Made by a program: the position numbers and the translations under genes
The notes under the pieces: generated by a model
What the model was told of the DNA's origin: nothing
Seen by the model: only the letters and a program-made list of their open reading frames with translations
Database searches by the model: none
NCBI GenBank assembly: GCA_004553485.1
Contig: SFLG01000022.1
Coordinates: 1-38,851, forward strand
DNA: 38,851 nt
DNA from: Bacteroidales bacterium
GTDB taxonomy: Bacteria > Bacteroidota > Bacteroidia > Bacteroidales > Muribaculaceae
Direction: 5' to 3'
Shown here: in pieces, positions 20,925 to 29,625 of the stretch
Numbering within the stretch: the stretch's first letter is position 1
Layout of the letters: each line of letters begins with the position of its first letter

Positions 20925-20955
20925 CAAAGTTATAAAATTTCCGCCACTTGACAAA
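20925..20955 (-). promoter_or_regulatory. Promoter of ileS (perfect Bacteroidota consensus)
   Basis: On the minus strand TTTG (20955-20952), 19 bp, then TAACTTTG (20932-20925). The transcript should start near 20918, about 45 nt before the ileS ATG. A 9-bp tandem array lies immediately upstream (20972-21061). Confidence 0.87.
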
Positions 20956-20971
20956 CTCCGAGGGGCGCGAT

Positions 20972-21061
20972 AGCTCTTGTAGCTTATATAGCTTTGGTAG
21001 CTGATATAGCTATTATAGCTAATTTAGCCAGTGTAGCTCTTATAACTCTTATGGCTCTGAT
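20972..21061. repeat. Degenerate tandem array, ten 9-bp units with AGCT core
   Basis: On the plus strand ten consecutive 9-bp units start at 20972, 20981, 20990, 20999, 21008, 21017, 21026, 21035, 21044 and 21053. The consensus is AGCTNNNNT. Eight units begin AGCT or AGCC, the last two AACT and GGCT, and all ten end in T. On the minus strand it reads as repeated ATNNNAGCT-like units. It lies between the rpsP terminator and the ileS promoter. No gene function is supported for it. A plus-strand reading gives a hydrophobic peptide, which I regard as incidental. Confidence 0.85.
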
Positions 21062-21083
21062 ACACCCGCCCGGGGCAAAACAG

Positions 21084-21120
21084 ACGGCGCCACTGCCCTT
21101 GGTAAGGGGAGCGGCGCCGT
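21084..21120 (-). terminator. Intrinsic terminator of rpsP
   Basis: The stem ACGGCGCC (21084-21091) with its complement (21113-21120) is extended by an inner CCCTT/AAGGG pairing. On the minus strand it is followed by CTGTTTTGCC. It is located 33 bp after the rpsP stop. Confidence 0.75.
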
Positions 21121-21153
21121 GTAGGTACACTTTGCTGGGTGTCCGGCCGTCGA

Positions 21154-21690
21154 TTACTCGGCGGGAGTCTCAGCCTCGGGGGCTGCGGCTGCTGCGGCAG
21201 CTGCCTCGGCTTCGGCCTTGGCGGCGGCAGCTTCTGCCTTCTTCTTGGCTACAGCCTCGGCCTTGGCGGCGTTCTTGGCCTGCTCGGCCTGGAAACGCTC
21301 CTTGACGGCGAGCTGCTGCTTGTCGGCGATGGACACTTTAAGTTTTTCTACTTTCTGCTGACGGTTGGCCTTCCAGGCATCGAAACGACGCTGGCACTCG
21401 GCCTCGTCAAATGCGCCTTTCTTGACTCCGCCCTGGAGGTGCTTCATCAGGAGCACGCCCTCGTCGGAGAGGATTGCGCGTACGGTGTCGGTGGGTTCAG
21501 CACCGCAGTTTACCCAATACAAAGCCCGCTCGAAGTTAAGAGTAATTGTAGCAGGATTAGTGTTCGGATTATAAGAACCTATCCTTTCAATAAATCTACC
21601 ATCTCGTGGTGCCCTGCTATCGGCGATAACAATAGGATAGAACGCATAGTTCTTGCGACCATGACGTTGCAGTCTAATTTTTGTTGCCAT
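21154..21690 (-). CDS. rpsP: 30S ribosomal protein bS16 with long Ala/Glu tail
   Basis: The start is MATKIRLQRHGRKNYAFYPI (21690). The frame is open 19 codons further up, but the promoter region lies there. The product is 178 aa. Residues 1 to about 85 are the S16 core (VIADSRAPRDGRFIERIGSY, then ALYWVNCGAEPTDTVRAIL). The rest is a Lys/Glu/Ala helix ending in a low-complexity Ala-rich stretch and PEAETPAE. Such extensions are normal in Bacteroidales bS16. It is a structural protein of the small ribosomal subunit. It is monocistronic here, with its own promoter and terminator. Confidence 0.97.
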   Translation of the reverse strand: MATKIRLQRHGRKNYAFYPIVIADSRAPRDGRFIERIGSYNPNTNPATITLNFERALYWVNCGAEPTDTVRAILSDEGVLLMKHLQGGVKKGAFDEAECQRRFDAWKANRQQKVEKLKVSIADKQQLAVKERFQAEQAKNAAKAEAVAKKKAEAAAAKAEAEAAAAAAAAPEAETPAE

Positions 21691-21744
21691 TAAAAAATAA
21701 TTATAAAAGAGGTTTGTATTGATGCCCTTATCCAAAGAGCGCCG

Positions 21745-21776
21745 CAAAGTTACAACTTTTTTTGGTAACCGCCAAA
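21745..21776 (-). promoter_or_regulatory. Promoter of rpsP (perfect Bacteroidota consensus)
   Basis: On the minus strand TTTG (21776-21773), 20 bp, then TAACTTTG (21752-21745). The expected start of transcription is near 21738, about 48 nt before the rpsP ATG. The -33 box is 17 bp after the stop of the TonB receptor gene. Confidence 0.88.
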
Positions 21777-21793
21777 CACTCTGACTTTTTTAT

Positions 21794-24241
21794 TTAGAAA
21801 TCGATGGAGAGGCGCACGTTAATCTGGCGGCGAGTGAGGTAATTGGGGACGGCATACTGCATATTGTTGACGTCGGTGACCCAGTAGTACGAGCTGACGT
21901 TGCTGATGTCGAACAGGTTGAAGCAGTCTACGCCCACCCAGCAGCTCTTGATGTGGCGCAGGAAGCCGCTGCGGCGGTTGTCCTCGGTCTGCGGCGACAG
22001 CAGAGCATAGCTCAGGCCGATGTCGACGCGTTTGTAGGCCGGGGCGCGGAAGAACCACTTGTCGCGGGTGCTGCGGGGTGCGGTGACGGGGAGGCCGTCG
22101 TTGAAGATGCCGCGCAGACTGAACTTCAGCTTGGGGAACTTGGGGAAATAGTCGGTGAAATACAGCGCCACGCCATAGCGGCGGTCGGCGGGCATGGGCA
22201 CGCTCTTGCCGTTGAGGTCCTGGCGGCTGTTCATCAGCGAGAAGCTGATCCACGAGTCGGAGCCTTCGACAAACTGGCCGTAGAGCTTGAGGTCGAGGCC
22301 GGCGGCGTGTCCCTTGCTCGAGTTGACGCCGGTGTAAACGATTTTGAGGTTGTCGATTTCGTAGGGGATGAGGTTGCCCAAAATCTTGTAGTAAGCCTCG
22401 GCCGAGAGGCGGAAGGGGCGGCTGAAGGCACGGAAGGTGTAGTCGGCGCCGCCGATGAACTGGAAGCTGCGCTGCGACTTGATGTTGTTGTTGAGCTGTA
22501 TGACGGTGTTGCCGGCGACATCCTGGATGGGCATGCGCATCTCGCGGTAGAAGGGGCTCTGGTAGTACAGGCCGGTGGCGAAGCGGAAGGCCCACTGGGG
22601 GTTGCGGTCGGGGACAAAGCCGACGCTGATGCGGGGGCTGACAAGGAACTCCTTGTTGAAGGTCCAGTAGGTGAATCTCAGGCCGCCGTTGAAGTTGAAA
22701 TATCCCGGGCCAGCCTGCAGGCGGTAGGTGTCCTGGACGTACGCGCTGATGCGGGTCGAGCTTATCGACTGGTTGGACGACAGGTTGTACACCACTTTCA
22801 GCGCTCCGGGGTCGAAGGGGAGCGAGTAGCCGGCCGAGTCGCGGCGCTCCCATTCGCGGCTATGCTCGATCATCTTTTCAAAGTTGGCGGTGACACCATA
22901 CGAGAGGCTGTGACGGGCTATGCCGTTGGAGCCTCTGAACCCGAGCGACATGACGGTGCCCTTGAAACGGTTGCGGGCATGCTCGTGGTAGCGGCCCACG
23001 CCGAGCTCGCCGCCGACGGCGCCGCTGCCGCCGCTGCCGCCCGTGCCGGCCTGGTCTAGCCAGTATTCGCCCGAGATGTCGTAGGCGACGAGCTCGTTGG
23101 TGCGGAAGCCCGAGGCCGTCAGCGAGTATTCGGCGCTCTTGCCCGGCTTGTAGGTGATGTGGCCGGCACCGAGGAAGGTCTCGAACCGGTCTTTCTCCTG
23201 GCCGTCGAAGTATACCTTGAACTGCTTGGCGTCGGTGGAGGTGCCGAAGTTGGTGCTGCGGTTGTGGGGAATGAACTTATAGTTGTTGATGGCGACGTTG
23301 CCGAGGACGCCGATGCTCCATTTGTCGTTGAAACGGTAGGTCATGAAGGTCTGGTAGTCGAAAAAGCGCGGGTCGTACTCGCCTTTTTCGTCCATCGAGC
23401 TCAGCAGCGACGAATTGCTCTTGTAGCGCACGCCATGAAGCATACTGAAGTGCTTCGAGTTGGTGCCGATGCTCAGGCCGCCGCCCATCAGCGAGGCGTT
23501 GAGCGAGCCCTCGAAGGACTCGGGTGTCTTGTAGGTGATGTCGAGCACCGACGACATCTTGTCGGCGTACTGGGCGGGGAAGCCGCCGGTGCTGAAGCTG
23601 ATCGAGCCCACCATGTCGGGATTGATGACAGACAGGCCCTCCTGCTGTCCCGAGCTGACGAGCTGGGGACGGTAGACTTCTATACCGTTGATGTACACCG
23701 AGTTTTCGTCGAACGAGCCGCCACGCACCGAATACTGCGACGACATCTCGTTGTTCTGCGACACGCCGGCCATAGTGGAAATGAGGCTTTCGACGCTGCC
23801 GCCGCTGACGTCGGGAGCGAGTTTGTAGTTGTCGGTGTCGAGTTTCTGCATCGTGCCGGTCTGTTTCTGTATCTCGGTAACCTCAATTCCGTCAAGGGTG
23901 TAGGTCTGCGGCTCCATCTTGACGTTGAGGGTGATATCGCCCTTGGGCTTGATGAGGCGGCGTGTCGAATTGTGGTAGCCGATGCATGTGAAGACGACGC
24001 GGATGGTGTCGGCCTCGGGCGTCGACAGCGAGAAGTTGCCCTCGAGGTCGGTGGCGGCGCCGATGGCCGTGCCGGCGATGCGGACGCTGACAAACTCCAG
24101 CGGCTGGTTTTCTTCGTCGGTGACTTTGCCGTGGATTTTCACCGGGGCTGCGGCGACGGACTGTGCTCCGACGGTGGCGGCGACGAGCAGCAGCGTCAGT
24201 GCCAATACCCCTGATATATGTGTTTTAATGAAATTCATCAT
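21794..24241 (-). CDS. TonB-dependent outer-membrane receptor with carboxypeptidase-regulatory-like domain
   Basis: The product is 815 aa. A signal peptide covers about residues 1-27 (ALTLLLVAATVGAQS). A carboxypeptidase D regulatory-like domain follows at about 33-115 (KIHGKVTDEENQPLEFVSV, ATDLEGNFSLST, VVFTCIGYH). The plug domain spans about 130-240 (LISTMAGVSQNNE, YSVRGGSFDENSVYINGIEV), and the rest is a beta barrel ending RRQINVRLSIDF with the terminal Phe. A Gly-rich loop (GTGGSGGSGAVGGE) sits in the barrel near residue 400. No SusD partner is adjacent, so the substrate cannot be told. It imports a ligand across the outer membrane using TonB energy. The first codon could be either of two adjacent ATGs. 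Confidence 0.93.
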   Translation of the reverse strand: MMNFIKTHISGVLALTLLLVAATVGAQSVAAAPVKIHGKVTDEENQPLEFVSVRIAGTAIGAATDLEGNFSLSTPEADTIRVVFTCIGYHNSTRRLIKPKGDITLNVKMEPQTYTLDGIEVTEIQKQTGTMQKLDTDNYKLAPDVSGGSVESLISTMAGVSQNNEMSSQYSVRGGSFDENSVYINGIEVYRPQLVSSGQQEGLSVINPDMVGSISFSTGGFPAQYADKMSSVLDITYKTPESFEGSLNASLMGGGLSIGTNSKHFSMLHGVRYKSNSSLLSSMDEKGEYDPRFFDYQTFMTYRFNDKWSIGVLGNVAINNYKFIPHNRSTNFGTSTDAKQFKVYFDGQEKDRFETFLGAGHITYKPGKSAEYSLTASGFRTNELVAYDISGEYWLDQAGTGGSGGSGAVGGELGVGRYHEHARNRFKGTVMSLGFRGSNGIARHSLSYGVTANFEKMIEHSREWERRDSAGYSLPFDPGALKVVYNLSSNQSISSTRISAYVQDTYRLQAGPGYFNFNGGLRFTYWTFNKEFLVSPRISVGFVPDRNPQWAFRFATGLYYQSPFYREMRMPIQDVAGNTVIQLNNNIKSQRSFQFIGGADYTFRAFSRPFRLSAEAYYKILGNLIPYEIDNLKIVYTGVNSSKGHAAGLDLKLYGQFVEGSDSWISFSLMNSRQDLNGKSVPMPADRRYGVALYFTDYFPKFPKLKFSLRGIFNDGLPVTAPRSTRDKWFFRAPAYKRVDIGLSYALLSPQTEDNRRSGFLRHIKSCWVGVDCFNLFDISNVSSYYWVTDVNNMQYAVPNYLTRRQINVRLSIDF

Positions 24242-24405
24242 GTGATAATGTCGGTAATATATCTAATAACGCCGACCTACCGCCAAAAATTGTACAGCAG
24301 CCTGTTTGCCTCACCGGTTTACCCCGGCATATCAGCCGTGTACCCTACCCTTCGACCCTATCCCCGGGGGCTCTGCCCTTTGCCGTCGATGACGGTTTGA
24401 TGCAA

Positions 24406-24441
24406 CAACGGCTGCAACCTCCGGTGGGATTGCAGCCGTTG
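24406..24441 (-). terminator. Hairpin after manC, end of the polysaccharide operon
   Basis: A perfect 12-bp inverted repeat (24406-24417 with 24430-24441) surrounds a 12-nt loop, starting 24 bp after the manC stop. The sequence after it on the minus strand (TTGCATCAAACC) is not U-rich, so termination efficiency is uncertain. Between it and the TonB receptor start (24242-24405) I see nothing else, apart from weak promoter-like A+T-rich stretches. Confidence 0.55.
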
Positions 24442-24465
24442 TGTGTCAGGTGGTCGGGGTGTGTC

Positions 24466-25800
24466 TTACCACTCGAAGTCGAAGCGCTCGATGTCGTCTT
24501 CGACGAGGCTGGTGCCCTGCTGTACCTCGATGAAGGTCAGAGGGGTCGTGGCGCGCAGGGCGTGCATCTCGCCGGAGCCGATGGTGATGACATCGCCGGC
24601 TTTTACCGTGCGACGCTCGCCGTTGAGGACAAGCTCGCCTTCGCCGTTGATGAAGGTCCATGTCTCGGTGCGGAAGCTGTGGCGCTGGTAGCTGATGGAG
24701 CAGCCGGGGCGGAGGGTGAGCTGCTTGGTCAGGGCGCAGTTGCCGTCCTTGAACTCGATGTAGTCGATGACTTTGTATTCGCCCCAGCGGCGCTCTTCGT
24801 ACATGGGTCTTTTGCCCAGGCCGTCGACGAGGTGCTTGAGGTTCTCGCTCTTGGCGAGCTCGGACACGAGGATGCCGTCGGGGGAGGCGGCGATGACCAT
24901 GCTCTTGGCGCCGATGGCTACGACGGGGATCTCCAGCTCGTTGATGACGTAGGAGTTGCCGCAGTCTTCGACGACGACGTTGCCGTGGAAGGGCTGCTCG
25001 AGCTCGTCGGTGAGGGTGTTCCAGGTGCCCAGGTCTTTCCACTGGCCGGCGTAGGGCATGACGGCGACCGAGGTGGCCTTCTCCACGACTTCATAGTCGA
25101 AGCTGATTTTGGGGAGTGTGGCGTAGTTGTTGCGCAGGGCCTTAAAGTCCATGCCGGGCATGACGCGGGCGGCGATGTCGGAAAGGTAGCCAAGACGGAA
25201 GGCGAAGACGCCTCCGTTCCAGAACGCCCCTTCGGCTATCAGTTTCTCGGCGGTGGGGACATCGGGCTTTTCGGTGAAGCGCTTGACGGGCTGTGCTCCG
25301 TCGCCTTCGGCCTTCTCTGCGGGAACGATGTAGCCGTATTTGGCCGAGGGGTATGTGGGACGGATGCCCATGAGGACGAGGTCGGCGACACCGTCACTGA
25401 CAGCGTGGGCCATGCGTCCGATTACCTTGAAATATTGGGCCTCGGTGTACGAGTCGCAGGGCATGACGATGACGGGCTCGTCGGCGGGGGTGCCTTTCGA
25501 GGCGAGGTAGGAGCAGGCGAGGACGATGGCGGGGAAGGTGTCGCGGCGGCACGGCTCGGTGACGATGGACAGAGCATCGCCGAGCTGGCTCTCTATGGCG
25601 TCTTTCTGGTTGATGCCGGTGGCGACGACGATGTCGTCGGTGAGGCCGGCGTCTTTGATCTGACGCACGACACGCTGTATCATCGACTCGGGCTCGCCGT
25701 CGGGACGGGTGAGCAGACGCAGGAACTGTTTGGAACGGGCGTCATTGGACAGGGGCCACAGGCGCTTGCCTGAGCCTCCCGATAGTAAAATAATCTTCAT
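24466..25800 (-). CDS. manC: Mannose-1-phosphate guanylyltransferase (with cupin isomerase-like domain)
   Basis: The start is MKIILLSGGSGKRLWPLSND (25800); its ATG overlaps the fcl stop (ATGA at 25800-25797). The product is 444 aa. The nucleotidyltransferase domain has the SGGSGKRLWPLS loop, KQFLRLL, and FTEKPDVPTAEKLI with WNGGVFAF. The C-terminal cupin (about 335-435) has RRWGEYKVIDY, YQRHSFRTETWTFINGEGE and AGDVITIGSGEMHAL. It makes GDP-mannose from mannose-1-P and GTP. The cupin suggests the bifunctional type that also interconverts mannose-6-P and fructose-6-P, but that activity is inferred. It supplies the Gmd substrate for GDP-fucose in this locus. Confidence 0.95.
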   Translation of the reverse strand: MKIILLSGGSGKRLWPLSNDARSKQFLRLLTRPDGEPESMIQRVVRQIKDAGLTDDIVVATGINQKDAIESQLGDALSIVTEPCRRDTFPAIVLACSYLASKGTPADEPVIVMPCDSYTEAQYFKVIGRMAHAVSDGVADLVLMGIRPTYPSAKYGYIVPAEKAEGDGAQPVKRFTEKPDVPTAEKLIAEGAFWNGGVFAFRLGYLSDIAARVMPGMDFKALRNNYATLPKISFDYEVVEKATSVAVMPYAGQWKDLGTWNTLTDELEQPFHGNVVVEDCGNSYVINELEIPVVAIGAKSMVIAASPDGILVSELAKSENLKHLVDGLGKRPMYEERRWGEYKVIDYIEFKDGNCALTKQLTLRPGCSISYQRHSFRTETWTFINGEGELVLNGERRTVKAGDVITIGSGEMHALRATTPLTFIEVQQGTSLVEDDIERFDFEW

Positions 25801-26667
25801 CTTTCGGCGCGCATCGGGTTGTTGAGAAAATCTTCGTAGGCGAGACGGATACCGTCGGCAAGCTCGGTCTTGTAGGTCCAGCCCAGGCCGGTGGCCTTGC
25901 TGACGTCGAGCAGCTTGCGGGGAGTGCCGTTGGGGCGGGTGGTGTCCCACTTTATCTTGCCCTCATAGCCGATGATGCCGGCGACAAGCTCGGTGAGCTC
26001 TTTGATGGTGAGCTCTTTTCCGGTGCCGGCGTTGACGGTTTCGTTGCCCGAGTAGTTGTTCATCAGGAAGACGCACAGGTTGGCCAGGTCGTCGACGTAC
26101 AGGAACTCGCGCAGGGGGCTGCCGTCACCCCAGCAGGTCACCTCGGAGGCACCCGACTCCTTGGCCTCGTGGAAGCGGCGGATGAGGGCGGGCAGCACGT
26201 GGCTGTGCTCGGGGTGGTAGTTGTCGTTGGGGCCGTAGAGGTTGGTGGGCATCACCGAGATATAGTCGGTGCCGTACTGTTTGTTGAGATATTCGCAGTA
26301 TTTCAGTCCGCTGATTTTGGCCAGGGCGTATGCCTCGTTGGTCTTCTCCAGCTCGGAGGTGCTTGCACCCGTTTTTCCATGCGGCATTGATGACGTTCAT
26401 CTCAAGCATCATGTTGTCGTACATGAAGTCGGCCAGGGCCGACTGGTTGGCGACGATACCGCCCACTTTTGCCGCGGCCAGGAAGACGTACTCGGGCTTT
26501 TCGGCAGCAAAGAAGTCGTTGACGGCCTGCTGGTTGATAAGGTCAAGCTCCTTATGCGTCCGCGTAATAATATTATTGTACCCCTGGCGTTTCAGCTCCC
26601 GGACGATGGCCGACCCCACCATTCCTCGGTGTCCGGCCACATAGATTTTAGACTCTTTCTCCATCAT
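25797..26667 (-). pseudogene. fcl: GDP-L-fucose synthase, disrupted by an out-of-frame internal deletion
   Basis: The 5' part (from ATG 26667) encodes an NAD(P)-binding Rossmann fold (YVAGHRGMVGSAIVRELK, LAAAKVGGIVANQS) and is in frame until KNGCKHL. The 3' part continues in another frame from SELEKTNEAYALAKISGLKY to the end. At the junction (about 26356-26362) the family segment containing GSSCIYP, with the catalytic Ser, is missing: roughly 22-25 residues, a length not divisible by three. The YxxxK catalytic pair remains downstream (YALAK). The 5' frame runs on to a stop at 26125 with unrelated sequence. The product, which would turn GDP-4-keto-6-deoxymannose into GDP-L-fucose, is therefore probably not made from this copy, unless this is an assembly error. 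It overlaps gmd and manC by ATGA at both ends. Confidence 0.88.
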
Positions 26668-27755
26668 TTGACGATTCCTTTCTCGAGGTATTCGGCGAGG
26701 TTGGTGCGGACCTGTTCGCCGGCACGTTCAACGGCGACTTTGGCCATGTCGGAGTCGACCATAAGGTTGACGAGCTCCTCGAACGATGTTTTCTTTGTCG
26801 GATCCCAGCCCAGTTTCTGCTTGGCCTTTGTCGGGTCTCCCCAGAGGTTGACGACGTCGGTGGGACGGTAGAAGTCGGGTGAGACCTCGATAAGCACCTT
26901 GCCGGTTTTCTTGTCGATGCCCTTCTCGTTGGCTCCCTCGCCCTCGAAGACAAGGTCGATGCCGACGCGGCGGAAGGCGTAGAGACAGAACTCGCGTACC
27001 GAGTGCTGCTCGCCGGTGGCGATGACAAAGTCCTCGGGCTCGGGCTGCTGGAGGATGAGCCACATACATTCGACATAGTCGCGGGCATATCCCCAGTCGC
27101 GCAAGCTCGACAGGTTGCCGAGGTAAAGCTTGTCCTGCTTGCCCTGGGCGATGCGTGCGGCGGCGAGGGTGATCTTGCGGGTCACGAAGGTCTCGCCGCG
27201 GCGTTCGCTCTCGTGGTTGAAGAGGATGCCCGAGCAGGCAAACATATTGTATGCCTCGCGGTATTCCTTGACAATCCAGAAGCCGTAGAGTTTGGCGACG
27301 GCGTACGGGCTATAGGGGTGGAAGGGGGTGTTCTCGTTCTGCGGCACCTCCTCTACCTTGCCGTAGAGCTCGGAGGTCGATGCCTGGTAGAAGCGGCAGG
27401 TCTTGGCAAGTCCGCACTGACGGATACCCTCAAGCAGACGCAGCACGCCCGTGGCGTCGACATCGGCAGTGAACTCGGGCGAGTCGAACGACACCTGCAC
27501 ATGGCTCTGCGCGGCCAGGTTGTAGACCTCGTCGGGCTTGACCTTGTTGAGCACCTGGATGATGCTCATCGAGTCGCCCAGGTCGGCATAGTGGAGGTGG
27601 AAGTGGGGATGTCCCTCGAGATGCGCGATGCGCTCGCGGAAGTCCACCGACGACCTGCGGATGGTGCCATGAACATCATAGCCCTTCTCCAAAAGCAACT
27701 CGGCCAGAAACGACCCGTCCTGACCGGTAATACCGGTAATCAATGCTGTCTTCAT
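26664..27755 (-). CDS. gmd: GDP-mannose 4,6-dehydratase
   Basis: The product is 363 aa. It has the Rossmann motif ALITGITGQDGSFLAELL at the N-terminus, the catalytic Ser/Glu pair in ASTSELYGKV and the YxxxK pair in YSPYAVAKLYG. Substrate contacts include NHESERRGETFVTRKIT and the C-terminal FYRPTDVVNLWGDPTKAK. It makes GDP-4-keto-6-deoxymannose from GDP-mannose using bound NADP. Its stop overlaps the fcl ATG. Together with manC it forms the GDP-L-fucose branch, which ends here at a broken fcl. Confidence 0.97.
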   Translation of the reverse strand: MKTALITGITGQDGSFLAELLLEKGYDVHGTIRRSSVDFRERIAHLEGHPHFHLHYADLGDSMSIIQVLNKVKPDEVYNLAAQSHVQVSFDSPEFTADVDATGVLRLLEGIRQCGLAKTCRFYQASTSELYGKVEEVPQNENTPFHPYSPYAVAKLYGFWIVKEYREAYNMFACSGILFNHESERRGETFVTRKITLAAARIAQGKQDKLYLGNLSSLRDWGYARDYVECMWLILQQPEPEDFVIATGEQHSVREFCLYAFRRVGIDLVFEGEGANEKGIDKKTGKVLIEVSPDFYRPTDVVNLWGDPTKAKQKLGWDPTKKTSFEELVNLMVDSDMAKVAVERAGEQVRTNLAEYLEKGIVK

Positions 27756-27766
27756 ATCTTTTTTTA

Positions 27767-28513
27767 TTAGTTATTCATATTATCCTTTTTCCTTTTCCTT
27801 TCCTGCCAAAGCAGTTTGGGAAGAGTGAAAACCATCATCGAGCAGCGTTTAAGCTGTTTCTTGGGTTCCTTGAGGATGCGGTGTACAAACTCGAAGTGGT
27901 GACGCACCATCCACCGGGGAGCGCGGTTGCTGGAGACACCGCTGTAGAATTTGAAAGCCGCGCCGACGGCAATCATCACCCCGTGTTTAAGATGGGGTTT
28001 CAGTCGCGACATAAAAATCTCCTGCTTGGGGGCTCCCAGAGCTATCCATATTATCTCTGCGCCGTCCTTTTCTATCATATCGGCTATGCCTTCATAGTCG
28101 AATTCATCGACCTTCCTGAAAGGCAGCTCGCTGAAAGTCATGTTTACGACCTCCGGATTGAGCTTGGCGAGATTAGCTTTAAGGCCGTCAAGAATATTCT
28201 GCTGCGTCCCTAAAAAAATCATCCGGTATTTGCCGCCGGAGACAATATCCTTGAAAATCTCGCTTCCGCAGTACTGCCCGTAGCGTTCGCCGTACAACCA
28301 CTTTATATACAGGGGGACGTAGCTGCTGTCGCAGATACTGAACATCCCGCCATTGACGACCTCACGATAATCCTTATCCTTGTTCACTACAGTCAGGATA
28401 GTGCCATCGGCCACGCAGATATAGTCCGACCCCGGCTTAGTCAGCTGTTCGGCGATAGCGTCATGAACCCTACCGCGGTCCATCTCATAGCGAATATTGA
28501 AATAAGATTTCAT
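27767..28513 (-). CDS. WecG/TagA/CpsF family glycosyltransferase
   Basis: The product is 248 aa. Family motifs: YICVADGTILTVVNKD near the N-terminus, IFLGTQQNILDGL, IIWIALGAPKQEIFMSRL, VGAAFKFYSGVSSNRAPRWM and EFVHRILKEPKKQ. The basic C-terminus (WQERKRKKDN) is typical of the membrane-associated tail. WecG/TagA enzymes transfer ManNAc(A)-type sugars to a lipid-linked GlcNAc at the inner face of the membrane. The exact donor here is unknown. It is followed by gmd after an 11-bp gap. Confidence 0.92.
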   Translation of the reverse strand: MKSYFNIRYEMDRGRVHDAIAEQLTKPGSDYICVADGTILTVVNKDKDYREVVNGGMFSICDSSYVPLYIKWLYGERYGQYCGSEIFKDIVSGGKYRMIFLGTQQNILDGLKANLAKLNPEVVNMTFSELPFRKVDEFDYEGIADMIEKDGAEIIWIALGAPKQEIFMSRLKPHLKHGVMIAVGAAFKFYSGVSSNRAPRWMVRHHFEFVHRILKEPKKQLKRCSMMVFTLPKLLWQERKRKKDNMNN

Positions 28514-28530
28514 TGAGGGGTTGTAATAAG

Positions 28531-29568
28531 TTACTTTGCTTGCTTGCTTTCGTGTTCGGCTAAAACGCGGTTGATGTCATCAATCACCTGGTTGGTGATT
28601 TTCTCAGCCTCAAACACCGAAGAAGATTCCTTCGCCGCTTTAGCAAATCGGTCGTAATCGTTAAGAATAGTCTGAATTGCTTCTATGTATTCTTCGTCCT
28701 TGAAGTCCAACGGAAGAAGGAAACCGTTTTCGTTATTTTTTATTACAAGTTTGATGTCGCCGATATCCGTGGAGACAACGGGAACACCGACAGACAAGGC
28801 TTCGGCAATGGCAGTAGGCAGACCCTCATGGGAGGAAGCCATCAAAAGAATTTTCTTAGAAGAGTCAACCTCAGGTATTTCTTTGTTGGGCACGCTGCCG
28901 AGAAATTCAACATATTCCGAAAGCCCCATGTCTGCAACCAATTTCTTCAAAGCCTCTTCCTGAGTGCCAAAGCCGGCTATATACATATGATTCTCTTTGC
29001 GTAACTCCTCGGGCAGTTTTGAATATATGCGGATAATGCGGTCAATGTTCTTAATAAGCTCCAGGCGTCCGGCAAAAATAAAACCTTTCCTTTGCGAATA
29101 CGGTTTTTCGGCAACGTTATGACTTATAGGATTCATCAGTTTCTTAACATCACCAAAGACCGGGCCAACCGTGTACATGAGAGAGCATGTTTTCTCTATT
29201 CTTTTCTGAAATATATCAAACAGCCAGATAAAATATTTTCCAATACGATAGCGGGAATGGCTCATGGGGTTGAAATTACCATGCAGGATATGGCAATAAG
29301 GAATACCCAAGAATGAGACGATGTATGACCCCTCCGGAACGTGACTCAAAGCAAAATCACATGCCTTAATTTCTTTACGACGTTTGAAAAGAGTATACAT
29401 CATTTTAATTCTGCCGGGAATACGTCTTCCGGTCCACGTCGGGGGTATGGTAAAATACTCCACATCAAAATTCTCGCTAAGGTAGGGATGCATGTTTCGC
29501 AGAAACGGTGCAACGCCTCCATAATTGCAATCCATTGGATCGGAGTTTATTACGGCTAATTTTTTCAT
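28531..29568 (-). CDS. Glycosyltransferase family 4 (GT-B) of the polysaccharide locus
   Basis: The product is 345 aa. The N-terminal acceptor domain starts MKKLAVINSDPMDCNYGG, the glycine-rich opening common in GT4. The donor domain has FIFAGRLELIKNIDRIIRIY, MYIAGFGTQEEAL, VEFLGSVPNKEIPE and the EX7E-type sequence SHEGLPTAIAEALSVGVPVV. It is a retaining nucleotide-sugar glycosyltransferase in the cytoplasm, building the repeat unit. Sugar and linkage cannot be assigned. The coding region is visibly more A+T-rich than the housekeeping genes to its left. Confidence 0.92.
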   Translation of the reverse strand: MKKLAVINSDPMDCNYGGVAPFLRNMHPYLSENFDVEYFTIPPTWTGRRIPGRIKMMYTLFKRRKEIKACDFALSHVPEGSYIVSFLGIPYCHILHGNFNPMSHSRYRIGKYFIWLFDIFQKRIEKTCSLMYTVGPVFGDVKKLMNPISHNVAEKPYSQRKGFIFAGRLELIKNIDRIIRIYSKLPEELRKENHMYIAGFGTQEEALKKLVADMGLSEYVEFLGSVPNKEIPEVDSSKKILLMASSHEGLPTAIAEALSVGVPVVSTDIGDIKLVIKNNENGFLLPLDFKDEEYIEAIQTILNDYDRFAKAAKESSSVFEAEKITNQVIDDINRVLAEHESKQAK

Positions 29569-29625
29569 CGCTTATTGTTGCTTGTGTTTTATATTCAGAG
29601 GAGTTTTTTCAGTTTGAGCAGTTTT

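Noticed and set aside
20972..21061. CRISPR array
   Set aside because: The 9-bp units without spacers do not fit a CRISPR, and no cas genes are present.
20994..21305. Plus-strand peptide encoded by the 9-bp array
   Set aside because: The hydrophobic translation follows from the repeat, it runs antisense to the rpsP end, and there is no promoter or conservation evidence.
25801..25950. Extension of the manC frame to 25950
   Set aside because: It lies inside the 3' part of fcl and has shadow-like composition. MKIILLSGG at 25800 is the family start.
26125..26380. The fcl first-frame continuation after KHL as a genuine alternative C-terminus
   Set aside because: The sequence after the junction is Arg/Pro/Gln-rich shadow of the true frame, while the other frame carries the conserved family sequence.
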